From contig NZ_CP058306.1 of the NCBI RefSeq assembly GCF_013389595.1, positions 62,001 through 126,000 on the forward strand: a stretch of 64,000 bases of DNA, written 5' to 3'. Under the pieces are notes generated by a model that saw only the letters and a list, made by a program, of their open reading frames with translations, searched no databases and was not told the DNA's origin. Made by a program: the position numbers and the translations under genes. Position 1 is the stretch's first letter. Each line of letters starts with the position of its first letter. Shown one piece after another: positions 42,397 to 51,314 of this stretch. This stretch comes from Flavobacterium sp. I3-2. GTDB lineage: Bacteria > Bacteroidota > Bacteroidia > Flavobacteriales > Flavobacteriaceae.

Positions 42397-43274
42397 TATA
42401 CTCTATCTTTTTTAAGTGCAACGAAATAAACATCTTCTAATTGAGGTTTAGCTTTTGCAAACGTTTCATGAGGTTGCTCATCAGCATAAACACGAATATT
42501 CAATGTATTGTCTTGATTGTAGTTTGAAGAAATGATGTTGTAGTTACGAGCAAATTCGTCAAATTCATCACGTTCAATAATACGCATCCAAATTTTCCCT
42601 TCTAAACTTTCTTCCGCTTCTTTTGGTGTTCCACGATAAAGGATGTTTCCACCATTTAAAATGGCTAATTCATGACAAAGTTCGCGAACGTCATCAACAA
42701 TATGCGTTGAGAAAATTACGGTATGATTGTTCCCGATTTCTCGAAGTACGTTTAAGAAACGATGACGTTCCGCAGGATCAAGTCCTGCAGTTGGTTCGTC
42801 AACAATAATTAATTTTGGATTGTTAAGAAGTAATTGTGCAATTCCGAAACGTTGCTTCATACCACCAGAATATCCACTAACACTTTTGTTACGAACGTCC
42901 CAAAGATTGGTAACTTCTAAAACTTCTTTTATGATTTTTTTTCTGTCTGAAGCAGAAGCAATTCCTTTAAGTTGTGCAAAATAATTTAATAATTTTTCAG
43001 CAGACATGTTTGGATAAACACCAAATTCTTGAGGTAAGTAGCCTAAAACTTTACGCAACGACATTTGGTCTTTTAACACATCAATGTCTCCAAAAGAAAT
43101 GGTTCCAGAATCTGGACTTTGTAGTGTTGAAATGGTTCGCATTAATGACGATTTACCAGCTCCATTGGGACCAAGTAAACCAAACATTCCTGTTCCAATT
43201 TCTAAATTTACATTATCTAATGCCTTAACTCCGTTTTTGTAGGTTTTGCTCAAACCTTTTATCTGTAACTTCAT
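42396..43274 (-). CDS. ABC transporter ATP-binding protein
   Basis: This 292-residue cytoplasmic ATPase has Walker A GLLGPNGAGKSSLMRTI, a Q-loop (YLPQEFGVYPN), the signature SGYSGGMKQRFGIAQLLL, Walker B LIIVDEPTAGLDP, and a C-terminal extension (KPQLEDVYFVALK). The CcmA/NatA-like layout suits an exporter or permease of the ABC-2 type. It is translationally coupled to the permease/M1 fusion, whose start codon overlaps its stop by one base. Substrate unknown. Confidence 0.95.
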   Translation of the reverse strand: MKLQIKGLSKTYKNGVKALDNVNLEIGTGMFGLLGPNGAGKSSLMRTISTLQSPDSGTISFGDIDVLKDQMSLRKVLGYLPQEFGVYPNMSAEKLLNYFAQLKGIASASDRKKIIKEVLEVTNLWDVRNKSVSGYSGGMKQRFGIAQLLLNNPKLIIVDEPTAGLDPAERHRFLNVLREIGNNHTVIFSTHIVDDVRELCHELAILNGGNILYRGTPKEAEESLEGKIWMRIIERDEFDEFARNYNIISSNYNQDNTLNIRVYADEQPHETFAKAKPQLEDVYFVALKKDRV

Positions 43275-43337
43275 AACTTATGATTTTTAGTTATAAGTAT
43301 GTCTTTTTTGATAAATGTTACAGAAAGGTTAAAAAAT

Positions 43338-43369
43338 AAAAAGAGAAAAGCGTAAACTTCTCTCTTTTT
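43338..43369 (-). terminator. Weak terminator after the cysteine-synthase-family gene
   Basis: AAAAAGAGA / TCTCTTTTT (9 bp) with a 14-nt loop and a T-rich run on the minus strand. Confidence 0.5.
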
Positions 43370-43373
43370 GATA

Positions 43374-44414
43374 TTATTTGATAAATTCTATTTGTTTTTC
43401 TTCTTCACGATTTACGTTATCAAAGAAACCTTGTTCGTTCATCCATTCTTCGCTATAAATTTTACTCATATAACGCGATCCATGGTCAGGAAAAATAACT
43501 ACGATATTACTATCAGCTTTGAATTCTCCCATTTCGTTTAATTGTTTCGCTGCTTGAAAAGCTGCTCCAGAAGTATACCCAACAAATAAACCTTCTGTTT
43601 TTGAAATCTGACGTGCTGTATGTGCAGCTTCTTCATCCGTTACTTTTACAAATTCGTCTATTGAATCAAAATCTGTAGCAGTTGGAATTAAATTTTTACC
43701 CATTCCTTCAATTCGATACGGATAAATTTCAGAAGAATCAAATTCTCTAGTTTCATGAAATTTTTTCAAAACCGATCCAAAAGCATCAACTCCAATCACT
43801 CGTATATTTGGATTCATTTCTTTTAAGAAACGAGCCGTTCCAGAAATCGTTCCACCTGTACCAGAACAAGCAATTAAATGCGTGATTTGTCCAGCAGTTT
43901 GTTTCCAAATTTCAGGTCCTGTTGTTTTGTAATGCGCATCAATATTTAATTCATTAAAATACTGATTGATGTATACCGAACCATTTGTTTCTTCATGTAA
44001 ACGTTTTGCAACGCTGTAATATGACCTTGGGTCGTCTGCAGAAACATTAGCAGGACAAACATAAACTTTTGCGCCCATAGCACGTAACATGTCAATTTTA
44101 TCTTTCGATGATTTTGAAGTTACTGCTAAAACACATTCGTAACCTTTGATGATGCTAACCATTGCAATACTGAAACCAGTATTACCAGAAGTTGTTTCAA
44201 CAATAATGCTACCTGGTTTTAATATTCCTTTACGTTCTGCTTCTTCAATAATATGCAGAGCAATTCTGTCTTTTGATGAGTGACCTGGATTAAATGCTTC
44301 AACTTTAGCAAAAAAGTTTCCTTTTAATCCTTCAGTTACTTTTCTTAATCTAACTAATGGTGTATTTCCTATTAAATCTAAAATATCATCATGAGCTTGA
44401 ATTTCTTCTTTCAT
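43374..44414 (-). CDS. PLP-dependent cysteine synthase/cystathionine beta-synthase family enzyme
   Basis: This 346-residue cytoplasmic PLP enzyme has [11 protein letters not shown] near the N-terminus and the PLP-lysine motif [11 protein letters not shown] (Lys near 48; the family usually reads NPxxSxKDR). The phosphate-binding [18 protein letters not shown] and a C-terminal GxGxGG-like [12 protein letters not shown] are also present. It fits the O-acetylserine sulfhydrylase/CBS fold without the CBS domain. The nucleophile is uncertain: sulfide (cysteine), homocysteine or, in sulfonolipid pathways, sulfite. An inverted repeat with a T-rich loop lies in its leader (44429-44448), and a TAATTTTG -7 motif lies upstream (44461-44468). 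Confidence 0.92.
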   Translation of the reverse strand: MKEEIQAHDDILDLIGNTPLVRLRKVTEGLKGNFFAKVEAFNPGHSSKDRIALHIIEEAERKGILKPGSIIVETTSGNTGFSIAMVSIIKGYECVLAVTSKSSKDKIDMLRAMGAKVYVCPANVSADDPRSYYSVAKRLHEETNGSVYINQYFNELNIDAHYKTTGPEIWKQTAGQITHLIACSGTGGTISGTARFLKEMNPNIRVIGVDAFGSVLKKFHETREFDSSEIYPYRIEGMGKNLIPTATDFDSIDEFVKVTDEEAAHTARQISKTEGLFVGYTSGAAFQAAKQLNEMGEFKADSNIVVIFPDHGSRYMSKIYSEEWMNEQGFFDNVNREEEKQIEFIK

Positions 44415-44428
44415 AATACCATTTTTAA

Positions 44429-44448
44429 AGAACTACATTTTTAGTTCT
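44429..44448 (-). promoter_or_regulatory. 7-bp inverted repeat in the leader of the cysteine-synthase-family gene
   Basis: AGAACTA (44429-44435) and TAGTTCT (44442-44448) flank a 6-nt loop, 14 bp upstream of the ATG at 44414 and downstream of a -7 motif. It may be an operator or an RNA hairpin; no T-run follows, so it is not a terminator. Confidence 0.4.
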
Positions 44449-44460
44449 CTTACAACCATA

Positions 44461-44468
44461 CAAAATTA
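44461..44468 (-). promoter_or_regulatory. -7 promoter motif (TAATTTTG) of the cysteine-synthase-family gene
   Basis: Plus-strand CAAAATTA is an inverted TAnnTTTG 46 bp upstream of the ATG at 44414, upstream of the leader inverted repeat. Confidence 0.4.
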
Positions 44469-44483
44469 ATAAAAAAATAAATA

Positions 44484-46619
44484 CTATTTCGAAATTCCTT
44501 CTAAATCTAATAAAAAAGCAAATTCTTTTGCAACCTCTTTTAAAGACTCGAATCTACCTGAAGCCCCGCCATGACCTGCATCCATGTTAATATCAAACAA
44601 TAATAAATTTTTATTTGTTCGAAGCGCTCTTAACTTTGCAATCCATTTTGCAGGTTCCCAATATTGTACTTGCGAATCGTGGAAACCTGTAGAAACATAA
44701 AGGTTTGGATATTCTTTAGCTTCAACATTATCATACGGAGAATATGATTTCATATAATCATAATATTCTTTTTCGTTCGGATTTCCCCATTCATCGTATT
44801 CGCCTGTTGTTAACGGAATACTATCGTCTAACATAGTAGTAACAACATCAACAAACGGAACTTGAGCAATCACTCCATTATATAATTCTGGAGCCATATT
44901 CATAACTGCACCCATCAACAATCCTCCGGCAGAACCACCTTCGGCATACAAATGTTGTGGAGAAGTATATTTCTCAGCGATTAAATATTTAGAACAATCG
45001 ATAAAATCGGTAAACGTATTTTTCTTTTCTAATAATTTTCCTTCTTCATACCATTCACGACCTAAATCTTCACCGCCACGAATGTGCGCAATGACATAAA
45101 TAAATCCGCGATCTAATAACGTTAAGCGAACGGTTGAAAAATAAGGTTCCATCGTTGAGCCATAAGAACCGTAAGCATATTGTAATAACGGAGCTGAACC
45201 ATCTAATTTGGTATCTTTATGATAAACCATTGACATGGGTACTTCTGTTCCGTCTTCGGCAGTAGCCCAAACACGTTTTTCGATGTAATTATCTTTATTG
45301 AATTTACCTCCTAAAACTTGCTGTTCTTTTTTAACTTCTTTTTCCTTCGTTACCATATTAAAATCGATAACAGAAGAAGGTGTTGCCATAGATTGATATC
45401 CGTAACGTAAAATATCGGTATCAAAATCTACATTTGTAGTTGTATAAGCTGTATAAGTTTCGTTATCAAATGGTAAATAATACGATGCTTCTGGGTTTTT
45501 CCATGGTTGAATTTTAATGTGTGATAATCCGTTTGAACGCTCTGAAATTACCAAGAAGTTTTTGAAAATATCAATTCCTTCTATTAAAACTTCTTCGCGA
45601 TGAGGAATCAAATCTTTCCAATTTTCAATAGCCGTTTTATCTTCATCGGTAATCATTACTTTAAAATTCGTTGCATCATCTGCATTTGTAGTAATGTACC
45701 AATGATTTCCGTAATGCGAAATCGAATATTCTAACTCACGCGTACGCGGTTGAAAAATTCTGAATGTACCATTTGGATTATCGGCTTCTAAAATTTGATA
45801 TTCAGAAGTCAAGGTGCTTTCAGAACCTAAAATTAAATATTTCTTAGATTTAGATTTGTAAATATGCGTTGTAAATGTTTCGTCAGCTTCAGTAAAAATC
45901 AATTCATCAGCAGCTAAATCATTTCCTAAAACATGTTTAAAAATTCGGTCTGGACGCAAAGTTTGCTCATCTTTACGTGAATAGAATAAGGTTTTATTGT
46001 CATTTGCCCAAGTTGAACTTCCAGTAGTTTTTTCAATTTTCTCAGGATAAATTTCGCCTGTTTCAAGATTTTTAATCTGAATTACATATTCACGACGCGA
46101 AACGGTATCTACTCCGAAGGCTGCGTATTTATTATCGTCAGAAATATTTAAACCACCTAATTGAAAGTACGAATGTCCTTTTGCCATTTCATTACAATCA
46201 AACAAAATTTCTTCGGCAGCTTCTAAACTTCCTTTTTTACGAGCGTAAATCGGATAATCTTTTCCTTTCTCAAATCGAGTTATGTAATAATAACCGTTGT
46301 AGAAATATGGAACCGAAGAATCATCTTCTTTAATTCTCGATTTCATTTCTTCAAACAATGCTACCTGAAAATCTTTAGTATGAGAAGTCATTACTTCATA
46401 ATAACTATTTTCGTCATTTAAATAATCAATAACTTCTTGGTTTTCACGTTCGTTCATCCAATAATAATTATCAATTCGGATATCGCCATGCTTTTCTAAT
46501 TCTTTAGGAATAATTTTAGCAATTGGTTCTTTTATATTTTGATTCATATGATTCTTTTTTGTTCCACAAGAAGCAACAAAAATACAACAAATTAGCACGA
46601 CAACGGATTGATTTTTCAT
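44484..46619 (-). CDS. S9A prolyl oligopeptidase / oligopeptidase B, lipoprotein form
   Basis: This 711-residue protein has a lipoprotein signal (MKNQSVVVLICCIFVASCG, lipobox Cys about 18). A beta-propeller domain (about 60-430) and a C-terminal alpha/beta-hydrolase domain follow, with the nucleophile motif GGSAGG (Ser563), the acid in the YVSTGFHDSQVQYWEP region, and the His in the DAGHGG segment (about 680). Oligopeptidase B cleaves after Arg/Lys in short peptides; prolyl oligopeptidase cleaves after Pro. The RxW/LDxS-type residues were not resolved, so either is possible. The lipobox places it in the envelope. It diverges from the YbaB gene. Confidence 0.9.
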   Translation of the reverse strand: MKNQSVVVLICCIFVASCGTKKNHMNQNIKEPIAKIIPKELEKHGDIRIDNYYWMNERENQEVIDYLNDENSYYEVMTSHTKDFQVALFEEMKSRIKEDDSSVPYFYNGYYYITRFEKGKDYPIYARKKGSLEAAEEILFDCNEMAKGHSYFQLGGLNISDDNKYAAFGVDTVSRREYVIQIKNLETGEIYPEKIEKTTGSSTWANDNKTLFYSRKDEQTLRPDRIFKHVLGNDLAADELIFTEADETFTTHIYKSKSKKYLILGSESTLTSEYQILEADNPNGTFRIFQPRTRELEYSISHYGNHWYITTNADDATNFKVMITDEDKTAIENWKDLIPHREEVLIEGIDIFKNFLVISERSNGLSHIKIQPWKNPEASYYLPFDNETYTAYTTTNVDFDTDILRYGYQSMATPSSVIDFNMVTKEKEVKKEQQVLGGKFNKDNYIEKRVWATAEDGTEVPMSMVYHKDTKLDGSAPLLQYAYGSYGSTMEPYFSTVRLTLLDRGFIYVIAHIRGGEDLGREWYEEGKLLEKKNTFTDFIDCSKYLIAEKYTSPQHLYAEGGSAGGLLMGAVMNMAPELYNGVIAQVPFVDVVTTMLDDSIPLTTGEYDEWGNPNEKEYYDYMKSYSPYDNVEAKEYPNLYVSTGFHDSQVQYWEPAKWIAKLRALRTNKNLLLFDINMDAGHGGASGRFESLKEVAKEFAFLLDLEGISK

Positions 46620-46650
46620 TAGAAATTAGGCTTTATTATTTTCAATTTGA

Positions 46651-46658
46651 TACATTTG
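46651..46658 (+). promoter_or_regulatory. -7 promoter motif (TACATTTG) of the YbaB gene
   Basis: TAnnTTTG match 32 bp before the ATG at 46691; no well-spaced -33 TTG seen. Confidence 0.45.
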
Positions 46659-46690
46659 TAATGTAAATATAAAATAAAAAAATAGATACT

Positions 46691-47014
46691 ATGTTTGGAG
46701 ACTTAATGGGAATGATGGGCAAAATGCAAGAAGCTCAGAAAAAAATTGAAGAAGCTAAAAAACGTTTAGATACTGTTTTAGTTGATGAAAAAAGCGCTGA
46801 CGGTTTACTTGAAGTTACTTTAACTGCAAACAGAACGATTCGTTCTTTAAATATTTCTGAAGAATTAATGGAAGACAAAGAGCAATTGGAAGATTATTTA
46901 ATTATGGTTTTAAATAAAGCGATTGCTAAAGCTACAAATATCAATGAAGCTGAATTGGCTGCTGCTGCAAAAGATGGAATGCCAAATATTCCAGGAATGG
47001 ATTTATTTAAATAA
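46691..47014 (+). CDS. YbaB/EbfC nucleoid-associated DNA-binding protein
   Basis: This 107-residue cytoplasmic protein is a standard YbaB: an N-terminal helix ([27 protein letters not shown]), the beta-strand core and a C-terminal helix [13 protein letters not shown]. YbaB/EbfC dimers bind DNA with little sequence specificity and influence nucleoid compaction and gene expression. The DUF4369 lipoprotein gene starts one base after its stop (ATG at 47016), so they are likely co-transcribed. Confidence 0.95.
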   Translation: MFGDLMGMMGKMQEAQKKIEEAKKRLDTVLVDEKSADGLLEVTLTANRTIRSLNISEELMEDKEQLEDYLIMVLNKAIAKATNINEAELAAAAKDGMPNIPGMDLFK

Positions 47015-47015
47015 A

Positions 47016-47702
47016 ATGAAAAAGTTTTTATTTTTAACTGCAATCGCTTGTTCGATTATTTCGTGCGGAAAAGAAACTGGAAATTTAAATTTATCAGGTG
47101 AAATCAAAGGTTTAAAACAAGGGACAATTTATATTAAAACTGCTAAAGAATCTGGTTTAACAACTTTAGATAGTATTGTTTTTGATGGCAAATCAACTTT
47201 CAATACATCGTTGCAAATAGAAGAGCCGCAGGTTTTATATTTTAGTTTAAATCGTGGTGTCTCAAATTCGATTGATAATGATTTGATGTTTTTTGCAGAA
47301 CCAGGCGAGATGAAAATCACAACATCTTTAGAGCGATTTTATGGAGATGCAAAAGTTGAAGGTTCTAAAAATCAAGAATTATTTGATAAGTATTTAGCTA
47401 GTAAACGTTTATTGTCAAATAAACAAAATGAATTGATAAAAGACCAAATATTATATTCAAAATCAGGATTTCAGAAAAAAGCTGATAGTTTGGATTTGGT
47501 CATTCAGAAAATAAGTACACGTATTTATCTTAACGCTGCTAATTTTGCACTTAAGAATAAAGATAAAGAAATTGCTCCTTATATTGCAATTACTGAGATT
47601 GCTCCTATTTCTGATAAATATTTAGACACGATTCAAAAATCACTTCCAGAAAACATTGCTAAAAGTTTATACGGAAAAGCTTTAATTGAAATGAATAAAT
47701 AA
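47016..47702 (+). CDS. DUF4369 domain lipoprotein
   Basis: From the ATG at 47016 the protein has 228 residues; starts further upstream run inside the ybaB gene in another frame and are rejected. The lipoprotein signal (MKKFLFLTAIACSIISCG, lipobox Cys about 17) leads into a DUF4369-type beta-rich domain (LNLSGEIKGLKQGTIYIKTA, about 22-130) and a helical C-terminal half. DUF4369 domains usually precede a thioredoxin-like domain in Bacteroidota; here that domain is absent, so this is the short form. Periplasmic or outer-membrane, function unknown. Confidence 0.87.
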   Translation: MKKFLFLTAIACSIISCGKETGNLNLSGEIKGLKQGTIYIKTAKESGLTTLDSIVFDGKSTFNTSLQIEEPQVLYFSLNRGVSNSIDNDLMFFAEPGEMKITTSLERFYGDAKVEGSKNQELFDKYLASKRLLSNKQNELIKDQILYSKSGFQKKADSLDLVIQKISTRIYLNAANFALKNKDKEIAPYIAITEIAPISDKYLDTIQKSLPENIAKSLYGKALIEMNK

Positions 47703-47704
47703 AT

Positions 47705-47741
47705 AAAAAAATCCCTGAAGAAAAACTTCAGGGATTTTTTT
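47705..47741. terminator. Bidirectional terminator between the YbaB-DUF4369 unit and pdxH
   Basis: AAAAATCCCTGAAG / CTTCAGGGATTTTT forms a near-perfect 14- to 15-bp stem with a 4-5 nt A loop and A/T runs on either side. The pdxH stop codon overlaps its edge. Confidence 0.9.
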
Positions 47742-48381
47742 ACGGTGCTAAACGTTCTATTTTCCAATCGAAATCGTTTAAAGTATATCTTATTCGGTCG
47801 TGTAAACGGTTGGCTCTACCTTGCCAAAATTCAATAGAAACCGGTTCTACTAAAAATCCGCCCCAATGTTCAGGTCTTGGAATTTCTTTACCTTCAAATT
47901 CTTGTTCTAAATCTTTTAAATTATTCTCTAAAAAAGATCTCGATTCAATCACTTGACTTTGCGGAGAAACTAATGCTCCAAGCTGACTTCCTACAGGTCG
48001 ACTATGAAAATAATTATCTGAAACTTGTGGATCTACTTTTTTAGCAATTCCTTTTATGATTACTTGGCGCTCGATTGAAGGCCAAAAAAAAGACAAACAA
48101 ATATTTGGATTTGCCAAAATAGCTTTTCCTTTTTCGGATTCGTAATTGGTGTAAAAAACAAATCCGTTTTCGTTATATTTTTTTAATAAAACCACACGAG
48201 CTTTCGGAAAACCATCTAATCCAATCGAAGAAACTGTCATGGCATTTACCTCATCAACTCCACCAAATTCTTCAACTTCATAAAACCATTTCTGAAATTG
48301 CATCATTGGATTTGAATCGATTGAAGTTTCTAACAATTCACTCTTTTCGTACGATTTTCTATAATTACCTAAATCACTCAT
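47740..48381 (-). CDS. pdxH: Pyridoxamine 5'-phosphate oxidase
   Basis: The 213-residue FMN enzyme has the PNPOx core: ARVVLLKKYNENGFVFYTNY, the FFWPSIERQVIIKG segment, and the C-terminal EFWQGRANRLHDRIRY with substrate-binding Arg and His. It oxidises PNP and PMP to pyridoxal 5'-phosphate in the cytoplasm. Length and motif order are normal. It is the last gene of the minus-strand run pyrR-pyrB-STAS-like-rnz-pdxH, 5 bp after the rnz stop. Confidence 0.97.
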   Translation of the reverse strand: MSDLGNYRKSYEKSELLETSIDSNPMMQFQKWFYEVEEFGGVDEVNAMTVSSIGLDGFPKARVVLLKKYNENGFVFYTNYESEKGKAILANPNICLSFFWPSIERQVIIKGIAKKVDPQVSDNYFHSRPVGSQLGALVSPQSQVIESRSFLENNLKDLEQEFEGKEIPRPEHWGGFLVEPVSIEFWQGRANRLHDRIRYTLNDFDWKIERLAP

Positions 48382-48386
48382 TGTTG

Positions 48387-49298
48387 TTATTTATTAAATT
48401 CAAAAACTTTTCCATCATCACCTAATAGCACATTTTCAAATATGGTTTTAGCTTCTTCTTTAAACAATTTAATGTTTCCGTAACGGGTAGAATAATGTCC
48501 AAGAACCAAGGTTCCAACGTTTGCTTTCTTAGCAATTATAGCCGCTTCGATAGCCGTTGCGTGCATGGTATGTGTGGTTTTGTCTTTATCTTGTTCTAAA
48601 AAAGTAGATTCGTGGTACAAAACATCGACATTTTCTATTAAAGGAATAATCGATTCATCGTATTTCGTGTCCGAACAAAAAGCATAAGATTCTGGTGGAG
48701 TTGGATCGAAAGTTAATTTTTCATTTGGAATAACTCGTCCATCATCCAAAGTAATATCCGAACCATTTTTTATTTTCTGATAATAACATTTATCAATTTC
48801 ATAATTAAAAACAGCACCTAAATTCAATTTTCGGTCACCTGGTTTTTCTTGAAATAAAAATCCGTTGGTGTACACGCGATGTTGCAACGGAATAGTTGAA
48901 ACTTTTACTTTATTATCTTCATAAATCACTTGCGATTCTTTCGAAGTTAATTCGTGAAAATACAATCCGTAACCAGTAAATGAATTGGATAATCGCAATT
49001 GAAGCAAAATAACTTCTTTAATTCCTTTTGGCCCGTAAACATGTAAATCGTTCTGGCGATTTAACAACATAAACGTAGAAATCAATCCGACTAAACCATA
49101 AAAATGGTCGCCGTGAAGATGCGATATAAAAATATGATTGATTTTTGAAAACTTAATTTTGTGTTTTCGAAGTTGTACCTGAGTTCCTTCTCCACAATCT
49201 ATTAAAAACATTTGATTATTGATTTCAATAATTTGTGAAGTCGGATTGGTTATGGTACGAGGTGTTGCAGAATAGCAACCTAATATGGTTAATTTCAT
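48387..49298 (-). CDS. rnz: Ribonuclease Z
   Basis: The 303-residue metallo-beta-lactamase-fold RNase Z has the zinc-binding FISHLHGDHFYGL motif (HxHxDH, near 60-70), the exosite helical region, and further ligands in YHESTFL and GHYSTRYG. It cleaves tRNA precursors at the 3' end in the cytoplasm. The start MKLTILGCYSATPRT is typical. It sits 36 bp after the STAS-like gene and 5 bp before pdxH, in one transcriptional run. Confidence 0.96.
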   Translation of the reverse strand: MKLTILGCYSATPRTITNPTSQIIEINNQMFLIDCGEGTQVQLRKHKIKFSKINHIFISHLHGDHFYGLVGLISTFMLLNRQNDLHVYGPKGIKEVILLQLRLSNSFTGYGLYFHELTSKESQVIYEDNKVKVSTIPLQHRVYTNGFLFQEKPGDRKLNLGAVFNYEIDKCYYQKIKNGSDITLDDGRVIPNEKLTFDPTPPESYAFCSDTKYDESIIPLIENVDVLYHESTFLEQDKDKTTHTMHATAIEAAIIAKKANVGTLVLGHYSTRYGNIKLFKEEAKTIFENVLLGDDGKVFEFNK

Positions 49299-49334
49299 TT
49301 AGTTTTATTTTAAACTGATGAAGATTTTCATCAA

Positions 49335-49667
49335 TTAAAAACCTAAATCTCTTTCAATTTCTTCCATCTCTATGATATCGAAAGCTTCTTGAAGTGTAGG
49401 AACAACGATTACTTCTTCTTCATCGATTTCATTAAAATCTGCATTTTCAAAAACAATCACAAAAGATTTTTTATTGTTTTTATGTTTTGATTTTAAATCT
49501 TCGAACAAAGAAAGTTCAGTAGCATCAAACGTTTCGTTACAAACATCAATAACCAAATTGTTGTTTTGAAACGTTGCATAATTATCTTGAATCTTAGTAA
49601 TTAATTCTTCAATCGATTCTTCGCTGCGTTTAATGATAACGGTATGTCCTTTTTCTTTTACTTTCAT
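49335..49667 (-). CDS. STAS-like (anti-sigma antagonist fold) small protein
   Basis: This 110-residue protein has a compact alpha/beta pattern: VIDVCNETFDATELSLFEDL near 38-57, SFVIVFENADF as a central strand near 67-77, and a C-terminal PTLQEAFDIIEMEEIERDLG helix read in two parts. This resembles STAS domains, though the phosphorylatable Ser is not clear at the expected place (the DATELS context has a Ser). It is cytoplasmic. In Flavobacteria similar short proteins sit just upstream of rnz. Function unknown; annotation as RNase Z in databases would be a neighbourhood error. Confidence 0.7.
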   Translation of the reverse strand: MKVKEKGHTVIIKRSEESIEELITKIQDNYATFQNNNLVIDVCNETFDATELSLFEDLKSKHKNNKKSFVIVFENADFNEIDEEEVIVVPTLQEAFDIIEMEEIERDLGF

Positions 49668-49697
49668 AGAGAGCCTTTTTTTATCTTCTTAAAGATA

Positions 49698-50624
49698 CTA
49701 TTTTATTTTAGATGCCAACAAATAAATTACCGCCATACGAACAGCAACACCGTTTTCTACCTGATTTAAAATAACCGATTGTTGCGAATCTGCAACATCA
49801 GAAGAAATTTCAACTCCACGATTAATCGGTCCTGGGTGCATTACGATGATCTCTTTGTTTAACGAATCTAATAATTGTTTATCTAATCCGTATTGTTGCG
49901 CGTATTCTCTAGTTGATGGGAAATAGTTTACATCTAAACGTTCGTTTTGGACACGTAACATATTTGCAACATCACACCATTCTAAAGCTTTGCGTAAATT
50001 AGGTTCGTATTTTACACCTAATTCTGTAATATATCTTGGAATTAAAGTTTTTGGACCGCAAACCATAACTTCTGCACCTTGCATTTGTAAAGCAAAAATA
50101 TTTGATAAAGCTACACGCGAATGAAGAATATCACCAACAATAACAACTTTCTTACCTCCTACTTCACCTAAATGTTCGCGAATAGTAAAACTATCCAATA
50201 AACCTTGCGTTGGATGTTCGTGAGCACCATCACCTGCGTTTACGATACTTGCTTTTACATTTTTTGATAAGAAATGAGCCGCACCTGGATTGCTGTGACG
50301 CATAACGACCATATCAACTTTCATTGAAAGAATATTATTTACCGTATCGATTAAAGTTTCTCCTTTTTTCACTGACGATTGCGCAGCAGAAAAACTAATC
50401 ACATCGGCAGATAATCTTTTTTGAGCTAACTCAAACGAAAGCTTTGTACGTGTACTGTTTTCAAAAAAAATGTTCGCTATCGTTACATCACGCAACGAAG
50501 GAACTTTTTTAATAGGGCGATTAATAACTTCTTTAAAATGGTCGGCTGTTTCAAATATTAAATCAATATCATTTTTATTTATGTACTTGATTCCTAACAA
50601 ATGATTAACGCTTAATTCTTTCAT
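49698..50624 (-). CDS. pyrB: Aspartate carbamoyltransferase catalytic subunit
   Basis: The 308-residue enzyme has the carbamoyl phosphate-binding ENSTRTKLSFELAQKRL, the DGAHEHPTQGLLDSFTI segment and the C-terminal VMHPGPINRGVEI. It catalyses the first committed step of pyrimidine synthesis. Length is normal for class-II/III ATCases that use a separate or no regulatory subunit; no pyrI is present nearby. It lies 38 bp after pyrR and 30 bp before the STAS-like gene. Confidence 0.98.
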   Translation of the reverse strand: MKELSVNHLLGIKYINKNDIDLIFETADHFKEVINRPIKKVPSLRDVTIANIFFENSTRTKLSFELAQKRLSADVISFSAAQSSVKKGETLIDTVNNILSMKVDMVVMRHSNPGAAHFLSKNVKASIVNAGDGAHEHPTQGLLDSFTIREHLGEVGGKKVVIVGDILHSRVALSNIFALQMQGAEVMVCGPKTLIPRYITELGVKYEPNLRKALEWCDVANMLRVQNERLDVNYFPSTREYAQQYGLDKQLLDSLNKEIIVMHPGPINRGVEISSDVADSQQSVILNQVENGVAVRMAVIYLLASKIK

Positions 50625-50662
50625 TGGTATTGCTGGTGTTGTGTTGTTGTCCCGAATTTATT

Positions 50663-51211
50663 TTATTTTTCACTTTCAGATAAAAGTACTTGGTCTTCTT
50701 GCGCATCAACGCCTTTCCATTGTACTTTTACTTTATCATCATTAAAAGCATCAACTTGACGTCCTCTATAATCTGGTTGAATTGGTAAATGACGACTAAA
50801 ACGTCTATCGATTAAAACCATTAATTCAACTTCATTTGGTCTTCCAAAAGATTGAATAGCTGTTAAAGCTGCGTTAATACTACGACCTGTATATAGTACG
50901 TCGTCAATAAATACCACTTTTTTATCTTCTACAAGAAAATCGATTTGTGTTTTGTTTGCCTCAATAGGTTTTTCGTTTCTACGAAAATCATCTCTAAAGA
51001 AAGTAATATCCAAGAAACCTAATTCTATATTTTGAATATGATATTCCTTTTCGATAATTTCTTTTATTCTTTCGGCTAAATATTTTCCTCTTGGTTGAAT
51101 TCCAATTAAAACAGTGTTTGAAAAATCTAAATGTTTTTCAACTAATTGACAAGCCAAACGATGAAGTATGATATTAACTTCTTTTGAAGATAACAATATT
51201 TTTGGACTCAT
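50663..51211 (-). CDS. pyrR: PyrR, bifunctional pyr regulator / uracil phosphoribosyltransferase
   Basis: From the ATG at 51211 the protein has 182 residues; an upstream GTG at 51268 would add 19 residues and is not needed. It has the PRPP-binding loop VVFIDDVLYTGRSINAAL and the family IGIQPRGKYLAERI and LIDRRFSRHLPIQPDYRGRQV motifs. In Gram-positives PyrR binds pyr leader RNA; whether it regulates the pyr genes by RNA binding in Bacteroidota is not known, and I see no conventional attenuator upstream of pyrB here. It is first in the pyrR-pyrB-STAS-rnz-pdxH run. Confidence 0.95.
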   Translation of the reverse strand: MSPKILLSSKEVNIILHRLACQLVEKHLDFSNTVLIGIQPRGKYLAERIKEIIEKEYHIQNIELGFLDITFFRDDFRRNEKPIEANKTQIDFLVEDKKVVFIDDVLYTGRSINAALTAIQSFGRPNEVELMVLIDRRFSRHLPIQPDYRGRQVDAFNDDKVKVQWKGVDAQEDQVLLSESEK

Positions 51212-51314
51212 AAATGAAGTGTTGTGTTCGGGATGTAAAATTACGGTTTTACTTTTATTAATTCTCACAATTTACAAAAAAAATAAAGGCTTTGAAATTT
51301 ATCAAAATTTGAAA

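Noticed and set aside
47016..47702. A start at 46923 for the DUF4369 lipoprotein
   Set aside because: The extra 31 codons overlap ybaB in another frame and would hide the lipoprotein signal that begins at the ATG at 47016.
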